DNA of 64,000 nucleotides from Candidatus Litorirhabdus singularis (GCF_026262625.1 NZ_SHNN01000002.1:744001-808000); one strand, 5' to 3'; counted from the stretch's first letter, positions 35,837-45,497 are shown. Numbers and translations are program-made. Notes: generated by a model not told the origin, from the sequence alone.

Positions 35837-37828
35837 CTACTGCCGCGAATAACCTTGCGTGCATCGTCGCTTCAACCAAAGGCGCGCGCCCAATATCGCA
35901 ATCATCATGGCTATCAAGCCGGTCCATAGCAGCCGCTCGAGTACACCCAACGCGGTTTTCGGCCACGCCATTTGCTGCCCATGAGGCAGTAGATTGGGTA
36001 TTCGGGCCCCTTTCAATGCAGCATCCATGGGGCGACTAATACGCTCTTCAATAGCGACAAAGCTGGTGTAGGGGCTCATCAGTTGGTGCTCCAGGGCCAC
36101 CGGCAGGACCATGGAGCGTACGGCCTCATCACTCGCACCCAGAACACCCAGATCCATCAAACCCGCAATCTTTCGCCGAGCCCACAGCGTTGCTATATCA
36201 GTTCCGTCTTTGTTGTTGCCCAATATCAACTGACGCTGCCAGACACCATGACTACTCTGACCCGTCACGACAACTACGCCATCATGCAAGGGTGCTTCAA
36301 ACCGCACTAGTAACTGCAAAGGCTCTCCTGCATAGAGGTCCGGTAGCTGCTCTGGGTAAGCCTCGACGCCTTGGGGCCAGTGCACTTTGATATCAGTAAG
36401 CTGCGGCTGCTCAAGTTGCTCAAACAGCGACGCCAACACCGGTTCAACCTCCGCACTGTCACCAATATAGGTAAAACTTCCACGGCCAAATTGTGCTGCC
36501 TTGCGCATAAACCAGCCATTGGGAGCCGATCCGATACCAACGGTAAAAAGTCTGCTACCAGCGAGGTTCTCGCTGATAAAGCCGATTAGTTGGGTCGTAT
36601 TGGCCACCGCGCCGTCGGTAATGAAAACCACCTGGCGTATATGTTCGCTGGCAATACCCGGCAGCGCCAATTCCAACGCCCCCAGCATTTCGGTACCGCC
36701 GCCGGCCTCAAGATGGCGAACAAACTCACTGGCGACAGCCACATTGTGTGGCGTTGCGGGCCGCGCCTTAGGGAACAGCTGCCGTGCACTACTATTAAAC
36801 TCGATAATATTGAAGGCATGCGGCTCAGCGAGGCCACTTAAGGCCTGCTGCAGCGCGGCGCGTGCCTGAGCGATGGAGCGACCACCCATTGAACCCGACG
36901 TGTCGATGACAAATACGATCTCTCGTTGTTGCTGCTTGGGCGCTGGTGATTCCGGCGGCAACACCATCAACAGTCCATAGTGCTGGGCGTTGCGCTCACC
37001 AGTCAAAAGCAGCGCCTCCGGCAGACTGCCCAACTGCGGCTGCCAATCCAACACCAGATCTCGATCCAGGGATGTATCGCCCTGCGCCAGACTCAAATGG
37101 TAGCGGTGACCGGTACGCGTCAACGCCAGTGGATGAAAGCGCGCACTCACCGCAGTCAATGGAACCCCCATATCAATATCAACAGTAATGCGTAGCTTAT
37201 GGCTGTCTCCCTCTGTTAACTGCGCCGCCGCAACGAACGCAGGCTCAGGCGCCGCTACCTCAGCGCTAACACCGGCTGGAACATAACGGGGTGTCATTGT
37301 CATGGGAAAGCGCAAGCTGTAGGAACCGCGTCGCCATTGCACTTGCTGAACGTACTCTAGCTCTACAAGCACCTCCTCGCCCGGCGCGATATTGGCAACC
37401 CGATTACGAAATAGATGGGGCGTATGCTGTTCCACCAGACTGGCCTTCTTGCCCTCGCTGCGGGCTTTTTCATAGCGTTGCAGAGCATCTGCCCGTTCGG
37501 CAATGGTCCCGTGTATCACCCGGTTGCCTACCTCCATACGCAAGCGATTCACCGCGGCGTCTTCCGGAAGCGGAAACGCATAAACCGCTTCCACCCAATG
37601 CTCTGTCTGATTACGAAAGCGTTGCTGTAACTGCACTCTGGCGACCACCCCGCTAACCTTAATGCTCACAGCAGTATCAAGTATGGGCGCTGGTACATAT
37701 GACCCAGCAGTGATCTCCAGCATTAATTCTCCTCGACTTATGTCTGGCAACGCCTGGGCCCCGGCGCTCAACGCAATTAGACATGTCACCAGCAGTAAGC
37801 CCCCATTAAACCTGTTCTGTGTTTTCAT
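35837..37828 (-). CDS. Marine proteobacterial sortase target protein (VIT and VWA domains)
   Basis: A 663-aa exported protein. The signal peptide ends near residue 26. A VIT domain covers about 35-165 (QQRFRNQTEHWVEAVYAFPLP). A VWA domain starts near 305 with an intact MIDAS (FVIDTSGSMGG). The C-terminus has WPKTA at 622-626, a hydrophobic helix and KRR, i.e. a sorting signal. It is the expected substrate of the class GN sortase gene that follows. VIT-VWA pairs occur in surface adhesion proteins; the ligand is unknown. Confidence 0.9.
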   Translation of the reverse strand: MKTQNRFNGGLLLVTCLIALSAGAQALPDISRGELMLEITAGSYVPAPILDTAVSIKVSGVVARVQLQQRFRNQTEHWVEAVYAFPLPEDAAVNRLRMEVGNRVIHGTIAERADALQRYEKARSEGKKASLVEQHTPHLFRNRVANIAPGEEVLVELEYVQQVQWRRGSYSLRFPMTMTPRYVPAGVSAEVAAPEPAFVAAAQLTEGDSHKLRITVDIDMGVPLTAVSARFHPLALTRTGHRYHLSLAQGDTSLDRDLVLDWQPQLGSLPEALLLTGERNAQHYGLLMVLPPESPAPKQQQREIVFVIDTSGSMGGRSIAQARAALQQALSGLAEPHAFNIIEFNSSARQLFPKARPATPHNVAVASEFVRHLEAGGGTEMLGALELALPGIASEHIRQVVFITDGAVANTTQLIGFISENLAGSRLFTVGIGSAPNGWFMRKAAQFGRGSFTYIGDSAEVEPVLASLFEQLEQPQLTDIKVHWPQGVEAYPEQLPDLYAGEPLQLLVRFEAPLHDGVVVVTGQSSHGVWQRQLILGNNKDGTDIATLWARRKIAGLMDLGVLGASDEAVRSMVLPVALEHQLMSPYTSFVAIEERISRPMDAALKGARIPNLLPHGQQMAWPKTALGVLERLLWTGLIAMMIAILGARLWLKRRCTQGYSRQ

Positions 37829-37999
37829 AGTGATAGCCGCGCCCTGTCAACAATAGTGAAACTATGAAAACAGTCCATGCGGGCAAAAAGATCTCCCCGC
37901 AGTGTCGATTTGCTGCGCAATTGTGATGAATTGTGGCGTACCCTTGTGCAAGCCAGCCATTTTTGAAAACATCCAGCGTAAAGCTAAAGAAGAACTCTG

Positions 38000-38692
38000 A
38001 TGCCACGCACAATTGCTATCGTAGAAGACGAAGCCGCTATCGCAGCAAATTATCGCGATGCCTTGCAGCGACAAGGTTTCAGCGTCGCTATTTACCCGGA
38101 CCGTCCCAGTGCCTGGGCGGCGTTCAGCGAACGACTGCCAGACTTGGCCATCATTGATGTTGGTTTGCGTGATGAAGTCGAGGGCGGCTTCGAACTGTGC
38201 CGTGAACTGCGTTCACGCGCGCCGGAATTGCCGATCGTGTTTTTAACGGCTCGTGACTCTGAGCTTGATGTAATCTCCGGCCTCCGTCTGGGTGCGGACG
38301 ACTACCTGACCAAAGATATTAGTCAGGCTCAAATGTTAGCGCGTATTGTTGCCCTGTTGAGACGCGTTGACGCGTTGAGGCAGCCAGTACGTGCAGACGA
38401 CGTCATCGAGCGTGATTCGCTGAGCATCAACCTGGAAAGAATGAGTGTGCATTGGCAGCAAGAGCTGGTGGAGCTCACGGTTACAGAATTCTGGATGGTA
38501 CACGCCCTCTGCCTGCATCCGGGACACGTCAAAAACCGTCAGCAACTAATGGATGCAGCCAATGTGGTGCTAGACGACAATACCATCACCTCGCACATCA
38601 AACGCATACGCAAAAAATTTCAGCTTCATGACCCTGCTTTCGCATGCATTGAAACCGCTTACGGCATGGGTTACCGCTGGCTCAGTGCCTAA
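38000..38692 (+). CDS. Dedicated sortase system response regulator (OmpR type)
   Basis: A 230-aa two-component regulator. The receiver domain (residues 1-120) has the acidic pocket EDE, phospho-acceptor Asp in IIDVGL and Lys in YLTKD. The C-terminal winged helix (about 135-228) ends in TAYGMGYRWL. It is divergent from the sortase target and 3 bp before the kinase gene, so it probably controls the target-sortase genes across the 171-bp divergent spacer. It starts with ATG after AAGAAG. Confidence 0.92.
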   Translation: MPRTIAIVEDEAAIAANYRDALQRQGFSVAIYPDRPSAWAAFSERLPDLAIIDVGLRDEVEGGFELCRELRSRAPELPIVFLTARDSELDVISGLRLGADDYLTKDISQAQMLARIVALLRRVDALRQPVRADDVIERDSLSINLERMSVHWQQELVELTVTEFWMVHALCLHPGHVKNRQQLMDAANVVLDDNTITSHIKRIRKKFQLHDPAFACIETAYGMGYRWLSA

Positions 38693-38695
38693 GCG

Positions 38696-40708
38696 ATGAA
38701 TCTGCGTCGGCAACTGCTTCTGGTGAGCCTTTTGCTACTTACACTGCCATGGGCGGGCTGCCAATTTGTGCGTGAAATGGAATCGGCCCTGGAGCATGGG
38801 CAGGCGCAATCATTAAGGGCTTCAGCGCGCGCTGTCGCAACGGTGTTAATGGACCGGCCAGAGTTAATATACCCCAACACTGAGCGACGGCTTGCAGAAA
38901 ACAATGCCCAACCCGGCCCATCCCTTTATGCAACGACCAGCAGCGCGCCAATCATCGTTGACGGCTACGATGATGGCTGGGACGGGCCTGACCACCTCCA
39001 ATTTGGCCCGATCAGGTACCGCTCCAGAACGCGTGATGGGCGACTCTATCTACTACTGCAAATCACTGATCACGAAGTAATTTATCACGACCCGAAGTTA
39101 CTGGACCGGGTGAGCGGTGACCGCCTGTTATTACGTACTGATCGCGATTATATTATTTCTACAGCGGCGCCGGGACCGGTGCAGGCGCGTCTACTTAACT
39201 CCCGTATTGGCGGCCCAGACCTGATGGGCAACTGGGAGTCTCGCATTCGCGGCCACTGGCAAGATACTCAGGATGGCTTTTCTATCGAGCTTGAAATGCC
39301 ACTTTCCGCGCTTCATGGCAGGTTAGGTTTTTCTCTGATCAACGTAGATGGTGACGGCAACGAAACACATTTTGGAAATCTGGAATCCAATCGCCCGGCG
39401 CCCTGGTTGATTTACCCGCCACGCGCACTACAAGCTCTGGTTACACCTTTTTCCAGCGTCGCGTTAAGGCTGAGCGTGATTGACCGAGACCGTTGGGTGG
39501 TCTCTCAGGCTGGCCAACCGGGAGCCGCAGTGGCGGGCACAAAAACTCCCTGGCTGTTGCGTGCCATCTACCGTGCGATTCTCAATAAGGACCCACCACC
39601 TGCACCAACGGCGGCCGCGATTTACGGCCAGCAGGCCGGCCCTGAAGTTGAAGGTGCTCTCGGCGGTAACTCCGCAGTGGGAAGCTATCGCCTAACTGCT
39701 GGCGGCGAGCAGAAGCTGATACTTGCCGCCGCTCCTATCGTCAGTGACGGTAAGGTGATAGGCGCACTTTTAGCAGAACAGAACAGCGAGCAATATCTGA
39801 GTCTGACGGATCAGGCTTTTAGTCAGCTACTCTTTATCAGCCTACTTGCGATGCTGGCCTCGGCGCTGGGTTTGATCGGTTACGCCTCCTGGCTTAGTTG
39901 GCGCATTCGGCAATTGTCACAGGCCAGCGCCAATGCAATTGGCGCGGATGGTCAGATTCGCGCTGAATTCCCCGCCAGCAGTGCCAAAGACGAGCTTGGT
40001 GAGCTGGCCCGTCAGCACGCTCAACTGCTGCTGCGTCTGCGCGAATACAACGAGTACCTGCGCTCGCTGAGCCGCAAGCTATCACATGAGTTGCGTACGC
40101 CCATTGCCGTTATCCAGTCTTCACTGGATAACCTTGAACACAATGACAGTGACCGAAACGTTTACCTCCCCAGAGCACGCCAGGGGCTGGCTCGACTCGC
40201 GGGCATTCTCACCTCAATGGCAGAAGCGAATCGACTGGAGGAAAGCTTATACAGTAATGCGCTGGAACCGTTTGACCTGGCCGAGCTGTGCCGGCAATTA
40301 CATGCCGCATACCGTCAGATTTACCCACAGCAACAGATCACGCTGTCAGGGGCAGATACCGCACTGCTGGTACATGGGTCCGCAGACTTGGTCGCGCAAG
40401 CCATGGACAAGCTGCTGGATAACGCGGCCAGCTTTTCGCGTGAAGGGAGCCGCATCACAATTTCAGTGCATAAGACCGACACAGATATCATTGTACAGGT
40501 CAGCAATGAGGGTCCGGCGCTACCCGCACATATGCAGCAACAGCTGTTTGATTCGATGGTTTCAGTGCGCGAGCAGCGTGACGATGTACATTTGGGGCTG
40601 GGGCTTCACATCGTCAAACTGATTATGGAATACCATGCGGGACAGGTTCAGGCCGCCAACCGCGATGACGGCAAGGGCGTAACCTTCAGCCTCTGCTTCA
40701 GGGCTTGA
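38696..40708 (+). CDS. Dedicated sortase system histidine kinase with CBM9-like sensor
   Basis: A 670-aa membrane kinase. There is a first TM at about 8-25. A periplasmic sensor near residues 80-230 looks like a carbohydrate-binding CBM9-type fold (VDGYDDGWDGPDHLQFG and later FSIELEMPLSAL). A second TM lies near 380-405, then HAMP, then HisKA with the phospho-His in SHELRTPIAV near 463, and HATPase with a DNAASFSREGS N-box. The family is the PDSS histidine kinase. Sugar sensing is inferred. It ends 11 bp inside the convergent usp gene. Confidence 0.9.
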   Translation: MNLRRQLLLVSLLLLTLPWAGCQFVREMESALEHGQAQSLRASARAVATVLMDRPELIYPNTERRLAENNAQPGPSLYATTSSAPIIVDGYDDGWDGPDHLQFGPIRYRSRTRDGRLYLLLQITDHEVIYHDPKLLDRVSGDRLLLRTDRDYIISTAAPGPVQARLLNSRIGGPDLMGNWESRIRGHWQDTQDGFSIELEMPLSALHGRLGFSLINVDGDGNETHFGNLESNRPAPWLIYPPRALQALVTPFSSVALRLSVIDRDRWVVSQAGQPGAAVAGTKTPWLLRAIYRAILNKDPPPAPTAAAIYGQQAGPEVEGALGGNSAVGSYRLTAGGEQKLILAAAPIVSDGKVIGALLAEQNSEQYLSLTDQAFSQLLFISLLAMLASALGLIGYASWLSWRIRQLSQASANAIGADGQIRAEFPASSAKDELGELARQHAQLLLRLREYNEYLRSLSRKLSHELRTPIAVIQSSLDNLEHNDSDRNVYLPRARQGLARLAGILTSMAEANRLEESLYSNALEPFDLAELCRQLHAAYRQIYPQQQITLSGADTALLVHGSADLVAQAMDKLLDNAASFSREGSRITISVHKTDTDIIVQVSNEGPALPAHMQQQLFDSMVSVREQRDDVHLGLGLHIVKLIMEYHAGQVQAANRDDGKGVTFSLCFRA

Positions 40709-41573
40709 TTGCCAGCACGTCGGTGCGCAGCCGCGACAACACATGCTCTGCAGTATTTCCTAACAGACGTGCTTTGACCCCGCGCCGACCTACCGTGCCC
40801 ATGACCACCAACTGCGCCCGCAGCCGCGCCGCCTCGCTGGCAATCACTTTCTCTACCGGCCCCCGTTTTAATCGAAACTGTTTCGGAGACAGCTCATACT
40901 CTTGGCATAGCCGTTCTACTACAGGCGTCAGTGATTCCTTTATATCAAGCGCATGGCTGTGCTCATCGACCAGGTCTAGTTCGGTCAGCAGCGGAGAAAT
41001 ATGGATGGCATGAATCAGGTGCAACTCGCAGTCCATTACCGCCGCATACGCTTTAGCGGTCTCTATAACCTTGCGATTGAGTGCCTGCTTGACGCGCGAT
41101 CGGCTAGCTAGGTCCAGCGTGGCCAGTAGCGGTCGGGTCTTACGCCATTGTCGATCACAGACAATCATCAGCGGTGCCGGACACTCCCTCAGCAGATGCC
41201 AGTCAGTTGAGCTGTAAACAAAAGTCTCACTGCGGTGACCGGTCTTGACCACGACAGCATAGTCTCTGCGTTCGCATTGGCGAACCACCCAGTTTCGAAT
41301 CTCTTTCTCCCACACTGACTTAACCGACACCTGTAAACCCGGGAGCTGTTTTGCAGAGACCAGCTGCTCCAGCTTCTGGCCGTGAGCCTCCAGAATGCGC
41401 CGCCGGGCTTCTGCCTGCTGAGACTTGCCGGTAATTCCTTGAGCGGCCAGTGATTCGTAGCAAAATCCAACTACCTCTACCGTATACCCGCGGCGCTGTG
41501 CCAATTTCATGCCGCGCTCGATAGCCGGCTGCTTTTCGTTCAGATAATTGGCAATGATCATCATTCTGGGCAT
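40698..41573 (-). CDS. Tandem universal stress protein (UspE-like)
   Basis: A 291-aa protein with two Usp domains. The second has the nucleotide-binding end motif VMGTVGRRGVKARLLGNTAEHVL near residue 255. The first is degenerate. ATG 41573 overlaps the AraC-family stop (TAATG) and has a strong AGGAGGAA before it, so it is coupled to that gene. The longer frame is not needed. It probably acts in stress survival. Confidence 0.88.
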   Translation of the reverse strand: MPRMMIIANYLNEKQPAIERGMKLAQRRGYTVEVVGFCYESLAAQGITGKSQQAEARRRILEAHGQKLEQLVSAKQLPGLQVSVKSVWEKEIRNWVVRQCERRDYAVVVKTGHRSETFVYSSTDWHLLRECPAPLMIVCDRQWRKTRPLLATLDLASRSRVKQALNRKVIETAKAYAAVMDCELHLIHAIHISPLLTELDLVDEHSHALDIKESLTPVVERLCQEYELSPKQFRLKRGPVEKVIASEAARLRAQLVVMGTVGRRGVKARLLGNTAEHVLSRLRTDVLAIKP

Positions 41574-42619
41574 TAGGATTCCTCCTTGGAGGTTTGCTGC
41601 AGGCGTTGCCGATAATCCGCTGGTGCTTCTCCGGTCCAACGCTTGAAAGCACGCGAAAAAGTACTGGGCTCAGAAAACCCTAACAGATACGAAATCTCGC
41701 TAATAGAACGGGCTGGATTGTGCAGATATTTACGCGCCAGTTCCAGCCGGGTGTCCTGCAATAAATCTACGAAACTGGTGCCTTCATCTTTCAGTTTGCG
41801 CTGCAGTGTTCGATTACTGACATTCAGCGCTCCAGCTATCTGGCTTTGATTCGGTGGCCCGTCTGGCAATTTTTCCACAATCTTGCTGACCACATCGCGC
41901 GCCGTACTGACATCATCGAAACTGGCAAGATACGCTTCCGCCTGATCATCGTTAATCTTCGCCAATTCCTGATTGGCGGTTAACAGCTGGTCTACAATGT
42001 CGGAGCGCACAAAACTGACCCGATCTATCTCCGCCCCGAAGTGTATTTTTGCGCCCATCAGTGACATGAACAGATCAGGATCCTCCGGTTCGGGCCGGCG
42101 CGTATCGACACTGATAGGACTCACATAATCTCCCAATGTCATGCGGCACATCACCATCACCAAGCCCATACCAAAATCCAGGCTGGCATAATCGGCCTCA
42201 TCATCCTCGACAACCCGCCCGACATGAAACTCCAAATCAATCAGTTCATCGCGCTGCTGTAGCCTAAGCTCCACCCCTGTACTCAGCACATGGCAGAATC
42301 GCACCAACCGCTGCAAGGCATCTAATACTGTATCGCTGGCGAGAAAGGCAAGCCCCAGTCCCTGCAGAGTCGCCGCCTGGACCTGTTCAGCCGCCAGTAA
42401 ACCGAAAGCCGGATTGCCCGTTTCCCGCAGCGCCAAGCTGAATAGCTGCTGCATTTTTGCCGCCGGTATGCGCCGATCAGCATTAATAACATGAGCCGGA
42501 TCAATATCAGCTTCTGCCAATAATTCCATGGGATCAACGCCCTGCAGGCGCAACGATTTGGCGATAGGCAGTACAAAAGTAGCCAGAGTTGAGTGTTGCT
42601 CATGCGTTGCTTCATTCAT
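41573..42619 (-). CDS. AraC-family transcriptional regulator (arabinose-binding-like N-terminus)
   Basis: A 348-aa regulator. The N-terminal AraC_binding_2-like domain spans residues about 20-205, and the double HTH is at about 245-340 (RTLQRKLKDEGTSFVDLLQDT and SEISYLLGFSEPSTFSRAFKR). This layout is seen in OruR-like regulators of small-molecule catabolism. I use ATG 42619; an in-frame GTG lies two codons before. It is in an operon with the Usp gene. Confidence 0.9.
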   Translation of the reverse strand: MNEATHEQHSTLATFVLPIAKSLRLQGVDPMELLAEADIDPAHVINADRRIPAAKMQQLFSLALRETGNPAFGLLAAEQVQAATLQGLGLAFLASDTVLDALQRLVRFCHVLSTGVELRLQQRDELIDLEFHVGRVVEDDEADYASLDFGMGLVMVMCRMTLGDYVSPISVDTRRPEPEDPDLFMSLMGAKIHFGAEIDRVSFVRSDIVDQLLTANQELAKINDDQAEAYLASFDDVSTARDVVSKIVEKLPDGPPNQSQIAGALNVSNRTLQRKLKDEGTSFVDLLQDTRLELARKYLHNPARSISEISYLLGFSEPSTFSRAFKRWTGEAPADYRQRLQQTSKEES

Positions 42620-42695
42620 GCGCACAATATAGCGCAGCTGCAGCTTGCAAGGCCAGCAAGCGCGCCTCCGTAGTCACTCCGCTCAATTGTAAAGA

Positions 42696-42713
42696 AGCCC
42701 CGCCGAAGCGGGG
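42696..42713 (-). terminator. Terminator-like hairpin after the MFS gene
   Basis: CCCCGC-CGAA-GCGGGG (42698-42713) is followed on the minus strand by a short T-rich stretch (CTTCTTTAC). It lies 21 bp downstream of the MFS stop and upstream of the AraC gene. Confidence 0.65.
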
Positions 42714-42733
42714 TAGATGCTATGAATATAGCT

Positions 42734-43957
42734 TTATACAACCACCGGTTCAGCCGCCGGTGAACTCTTCTCGCGGTGAATACGGCGCCCCAGATTCACC
42801 ACAAGCAGCAGAAATAGCGGCGCAAATACGCACACCAACAATAGCAGCGTGCTACGCATACCCCAGCTGTCCAGCAGAAAGCCGAGCAGCGGTCCGCTGA
42901 CAATGAACACGCTACGCACCAGCAGACTAACCAGAGAGTTAACAGTAGCCCTGAACTCCCCCGGCACACGGCTGTTTAACGCTTCATAGAACAAAGTCAG
43001 GCTCAAACCGCGGCTGGCCTGAATAGCAAACCCGAACAAAACCCCATACCAACCTCCACTCAACGCCATACCCAAAAGGCCGAACAGGGGCAGTATGGCT
43101 GTCACCAATAATAGGTTACGCCAACCCAACCGTTGCTCGATTACCCCGGCATAACGTGCCGCGACACTGACGGTGAGGGCAAAGGCCGCCCAGATATAAC
43201 CAAACCAAACTACCGGCACACCGTTAAGCTCCCAGTATTTCTGGTATACCCAAAAGCTGTATAGGCCTAGCAATCCGAAGCAGACGATAGCAATCACTGT
43301 CCACAGCACTACCGGGCGCCCAAATAACAGCAACTCCATAATATGCCGAGCATTGTCGGCGTGCCCATTCTCACTGGGCGGACGCCGTGCCTCCTGCAAA
43401 CGCCACGCCAGACAAAACGGCAACAGCCCAACGACTGCCTGTACCGCTAGCAAAATTGCCATATCTGCCCACACCAGCAACAGACTGGCAACTATCCCTG
43501 CCACACCCGACGCCCCGGCCTCAATCGAGATTAAACGGCTTAGAGACCGCCCGGGACCCGCTTCCCTATCCCCCAATGCCTGGAGCTCTGTCTCGCTGTC
43601 ATAGAGCAACGCCAGATCCGCGCCGGAGATCAAGCTAATACCAACACCAAGAATGAACTCATACAACATGAAATCAAAAAAGCTGTCGGCCCCAAGCAGC
43701 CACAGAAAGCCACCGGCGTTAGCCAGCGAGCCGATGATCAGGGCTTGCTTGCGACCCCACAGATCAGCAATATAGCCGGATGGAACTTCCAACAATGCGA
43801 TGGTCATCGCGAACAAAGCCTGCGTCTGCAGCACTTCAGACATCGTCAGGCCGTAGCCTTGCAGCAAGGGCACGAACACGGGAATGACCACCATAAAGCT
43901 ATGGCAGAAACCCATGAGATAAATTGTCGTAATATTGCTTTTCAGTATTCTGTTCAC
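42734..43957 (-). CDS. MFS transporter
   Basis: A 407-aa protein with about 12 TM helices. The loop 2-3 motif A variant GYIADLWGRKQAL is near residue 63. It is a secondary transporter of unknown substrate. A perfect terminator-type hairpin stands upstream of its start, at 44009-44047, so its leader may be attenuated or the hairpin belongs to an unknown transcript. Confidence 0.88.
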   Translation of the reverse strand: MNRILKSNITTIYLMGFCHSFMVVIPVFVPLLQGYGLTMSEVLQTQALFAMTIALLEVPSGYIADLWGRKQALIIGSLANAGGFLWLLGADSFFDFMLYEFILGVGISLISGADLALLYDSETELQALGDREAGPGRSLSRLISIEAGASGVAGIVASLLLVWADMAILLAVQAVVGLLPFCLAWRLQEARRPPSENGHADNARHIMELLLFGRPVVLWTVIAIVCFGLLGLYSFWVYQKYWELNGVPVVWFGYIWAAFALTVSVAARYAGVIEQRLGWRNLLLVTAILPLFGLLGMALSGGWYGVLFGFAIQASRGLSLTLFYEALNSRVPGEFRATVNSLVSLLVRSVFIVSGPLLGFLLDSWGMRSTLLLLVCVFAPLFLLLVVNLGRRIHREKSSPAAEPVVV

Positions 43958-44456
43958 GGCGCCACTCCCTGCCGCGAGAACCTGAAAAAAACGAGTAAGC
44001 CTTAAACGAAAAAAGCCTCCGGAACTTCAGGTTCTCGGAGGCTTTTTTGCTTACTTATCAATTCGCTTCCTCAAACCACTCCATGCACAACCAGCAGCGC
44101 ACACGGCACGCCGATACTGGCGTGGCGTTTGCAGCACATAGCTGTTGTTTGGCAATACATCGTGGTCATGAGTCTGTCTTCACATTGATTAGGTTGGTAA
44201 AAATCTGCTGCCGCTTCTGCGACAGGCGAGCATCATCCTCCTGCCTACAGCTTCGGTCAACCGCGGCATGCTCCAGATGGCCATATTGTGAACAAGTTAC
44301 GCTAACAGCGCGCGGTGCTCGTCTGATAAAAAGACGCAAAGCGATCGTGCTAACAATAACCAATGGGAGAAAAGATCTGTGAACAACGACTGTCCAATTG
44401 CAATCAACGATGCTTTCGCGGCATATTGACAGCCTGAGCTGACGGAGACAAAAAGT
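43958..44456. other. 499-bp stretch without a convincing gene
   Basis: The span between the MFS start and the LLM oxidoreductase. It holds a strong symmetric terminator hairpin near its left end. ORFs here (for example 44047-44382 on plus, 44166-44363 on minus) have no ribosome site and no protein-like pattern. The right part must hold the LLM promoter. A small untranslated RNA ending at the hairpin is possible, but I cannot define its 5' end. Confidence 0.5.
44009..44047. terminator. Symmetric rho-independent terminator upstream of the MFS gene
   Basis: AAAAAAGCCTCCG / CGGAGGCTTTTTT surround a loop that can also pair (GAAC/GTTC). With As on one side and Ts on the other it works in both directions. 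Outer bases GTAAGC (43995-44000) and GCTTAC (44048 on) may extend the pairing. No gene end lies nearby on either strand, and the MFS start is only about 52 bp away, which makes a leader attenuator possible. Confidence 0.8.
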
Positions 44457-45392
44457 ATTAAACGCTTACATCTGGGCCTTACCCCTTGGCATTACAACAG
44501 CGAAATTGACGCTGACGCTTTATGTCGGCAAGCCGAGCTTGCTGAAACATGGGGCTACGACTCTTTCTTTCTCCCGGAAAGTCATTTCTCTGGTGCTACC
44601 TCGCTGCCTGATCCAATGTTGCTACTGGCCGCCGTCGCCGCGCGCACCACACGTCTGCAACTGGGAACTACCTCTTATCTGCTACCAATACGCAATGCGC
44701 TACAGGCCGCGCAGCAGGTAGCCGCGTTGGATCGACTCTGTAAAGGTCGGCTGATACTGGGCCTGGGCCGCGGCTTCCAGTCAGCAATGCTACAAGCCTA
44801 TGGCGTTGACCTGAAACTCAAACGGCAGCAGTTCGAAACTGTTCTTGGCGGTATGCGCAACGCATGGGCTGGCAATGCCATCGATGCTAGCGCTGAACCA
44901 CTGCGCATATCCCCGCTCCCTTTACAGCAGCCACACCCGCCACTCTGGGTGGCAGCTTTTGGGCCCAAAGCTATCACTCAGGTCGGCTCTATGGGGCTGC
45001 CCTATCTGGCCTCGCCGATGGAAACGCTGGATCAACTGACACACAATCACCAACTGCACCGCGACGCCATCTCGAAGGCGGGTAAAAAGCAGCCACCTGA
45101 AATTATCATTATGCGCACAGTCTACATCAGTGAAGATCCTGACCAGTGCGCGCAAGTACGCGACAAACTGGCTTCTGTTGGCGCTGGCGTTCACGCCAAA
45201 AACGCACCCAACCCCGTTGACGACTGGTGCCTGATCGGTTCGCCGGAGCAGGTCGGCGTCGGCATCGAGCGTTATCAACGGCATTTGGGCATGACACATT
45301 TAATCGCAGTACGTCCGCGGGTACCGGGAATATCGCGGGACGCTAACTGCGAGTCGATGAGACTACTGAGCTTAATGCGCAAGGATGGTTAA
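44457..45392 (+). CDS. LLM-class flavin-dependent oxidoreductase, apparent ATT start
   Basis: A TIM-barrel luciferase-like monooxygenase of 311 aa. The frame is open and clearly coding from about 44457: RLHLGLTPW, then WGYDSFFLPESHFSGA, then RTTRLQLGTTSYLLP. The only ATG in frame comes at 44616, after about 50 conserved residues, and no GTG or TTG precedes it. GGAG at 44444-44447 lies 9 nt before the ATT at 44457, so a rare ATT start fits best; CTG 44439 is an alternative. The substrate is unknown. Confidence 0.8.
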   Translation: MKRLHLGLTPWHYNSEIDADALCRQAELAETWGYDSFFLPESHFSGATSLPDPMLLLAAVAARTTRLQLGTTSYLLPIRNALQAAQQVAALDRLCKGRLILGLGRGFQSAMLQAYGVDLKLKRQQFETVLGGMRNAWAGNAIDASAEPLRISPLPLQQPHPPLWVAAFGPKAITQVGSMGLPYLASPMETLDQLTHNHQLHRDAISKAGKKQPPEIIIMRTVYISEDPDQCAQVRDKLASVGAGVHAKNAPNPVDDWCLIGSPEQVGVGIERYQRHLGMTHLIAVRPRVPGISRDANCESMRLLSLMRKDG

Positions 45393-45497
45393 AGACGCCA
45401 AGTTTGAGAATCATTGCGCTAACCGTTATTGTTAGCGCCTGCCGCATTTGACCAGTATCTGCTTAACTATTTCACAGACAACACGGGAGTTCATATC

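Noticed and set aside
44047-44382. 111-aa plus-strand ORF and a 65-aa minus-strand ORF in the 44 kb gap
   Set aside because: Neither has a ribosome site, and they overlap one another; no domain is visible.
44616-45392. ATG-started short version of the LLM oxidoreductase
   Set aside because: It would cut off about 53 residues of conserved LLM N-terminus that are in frame just upstream.
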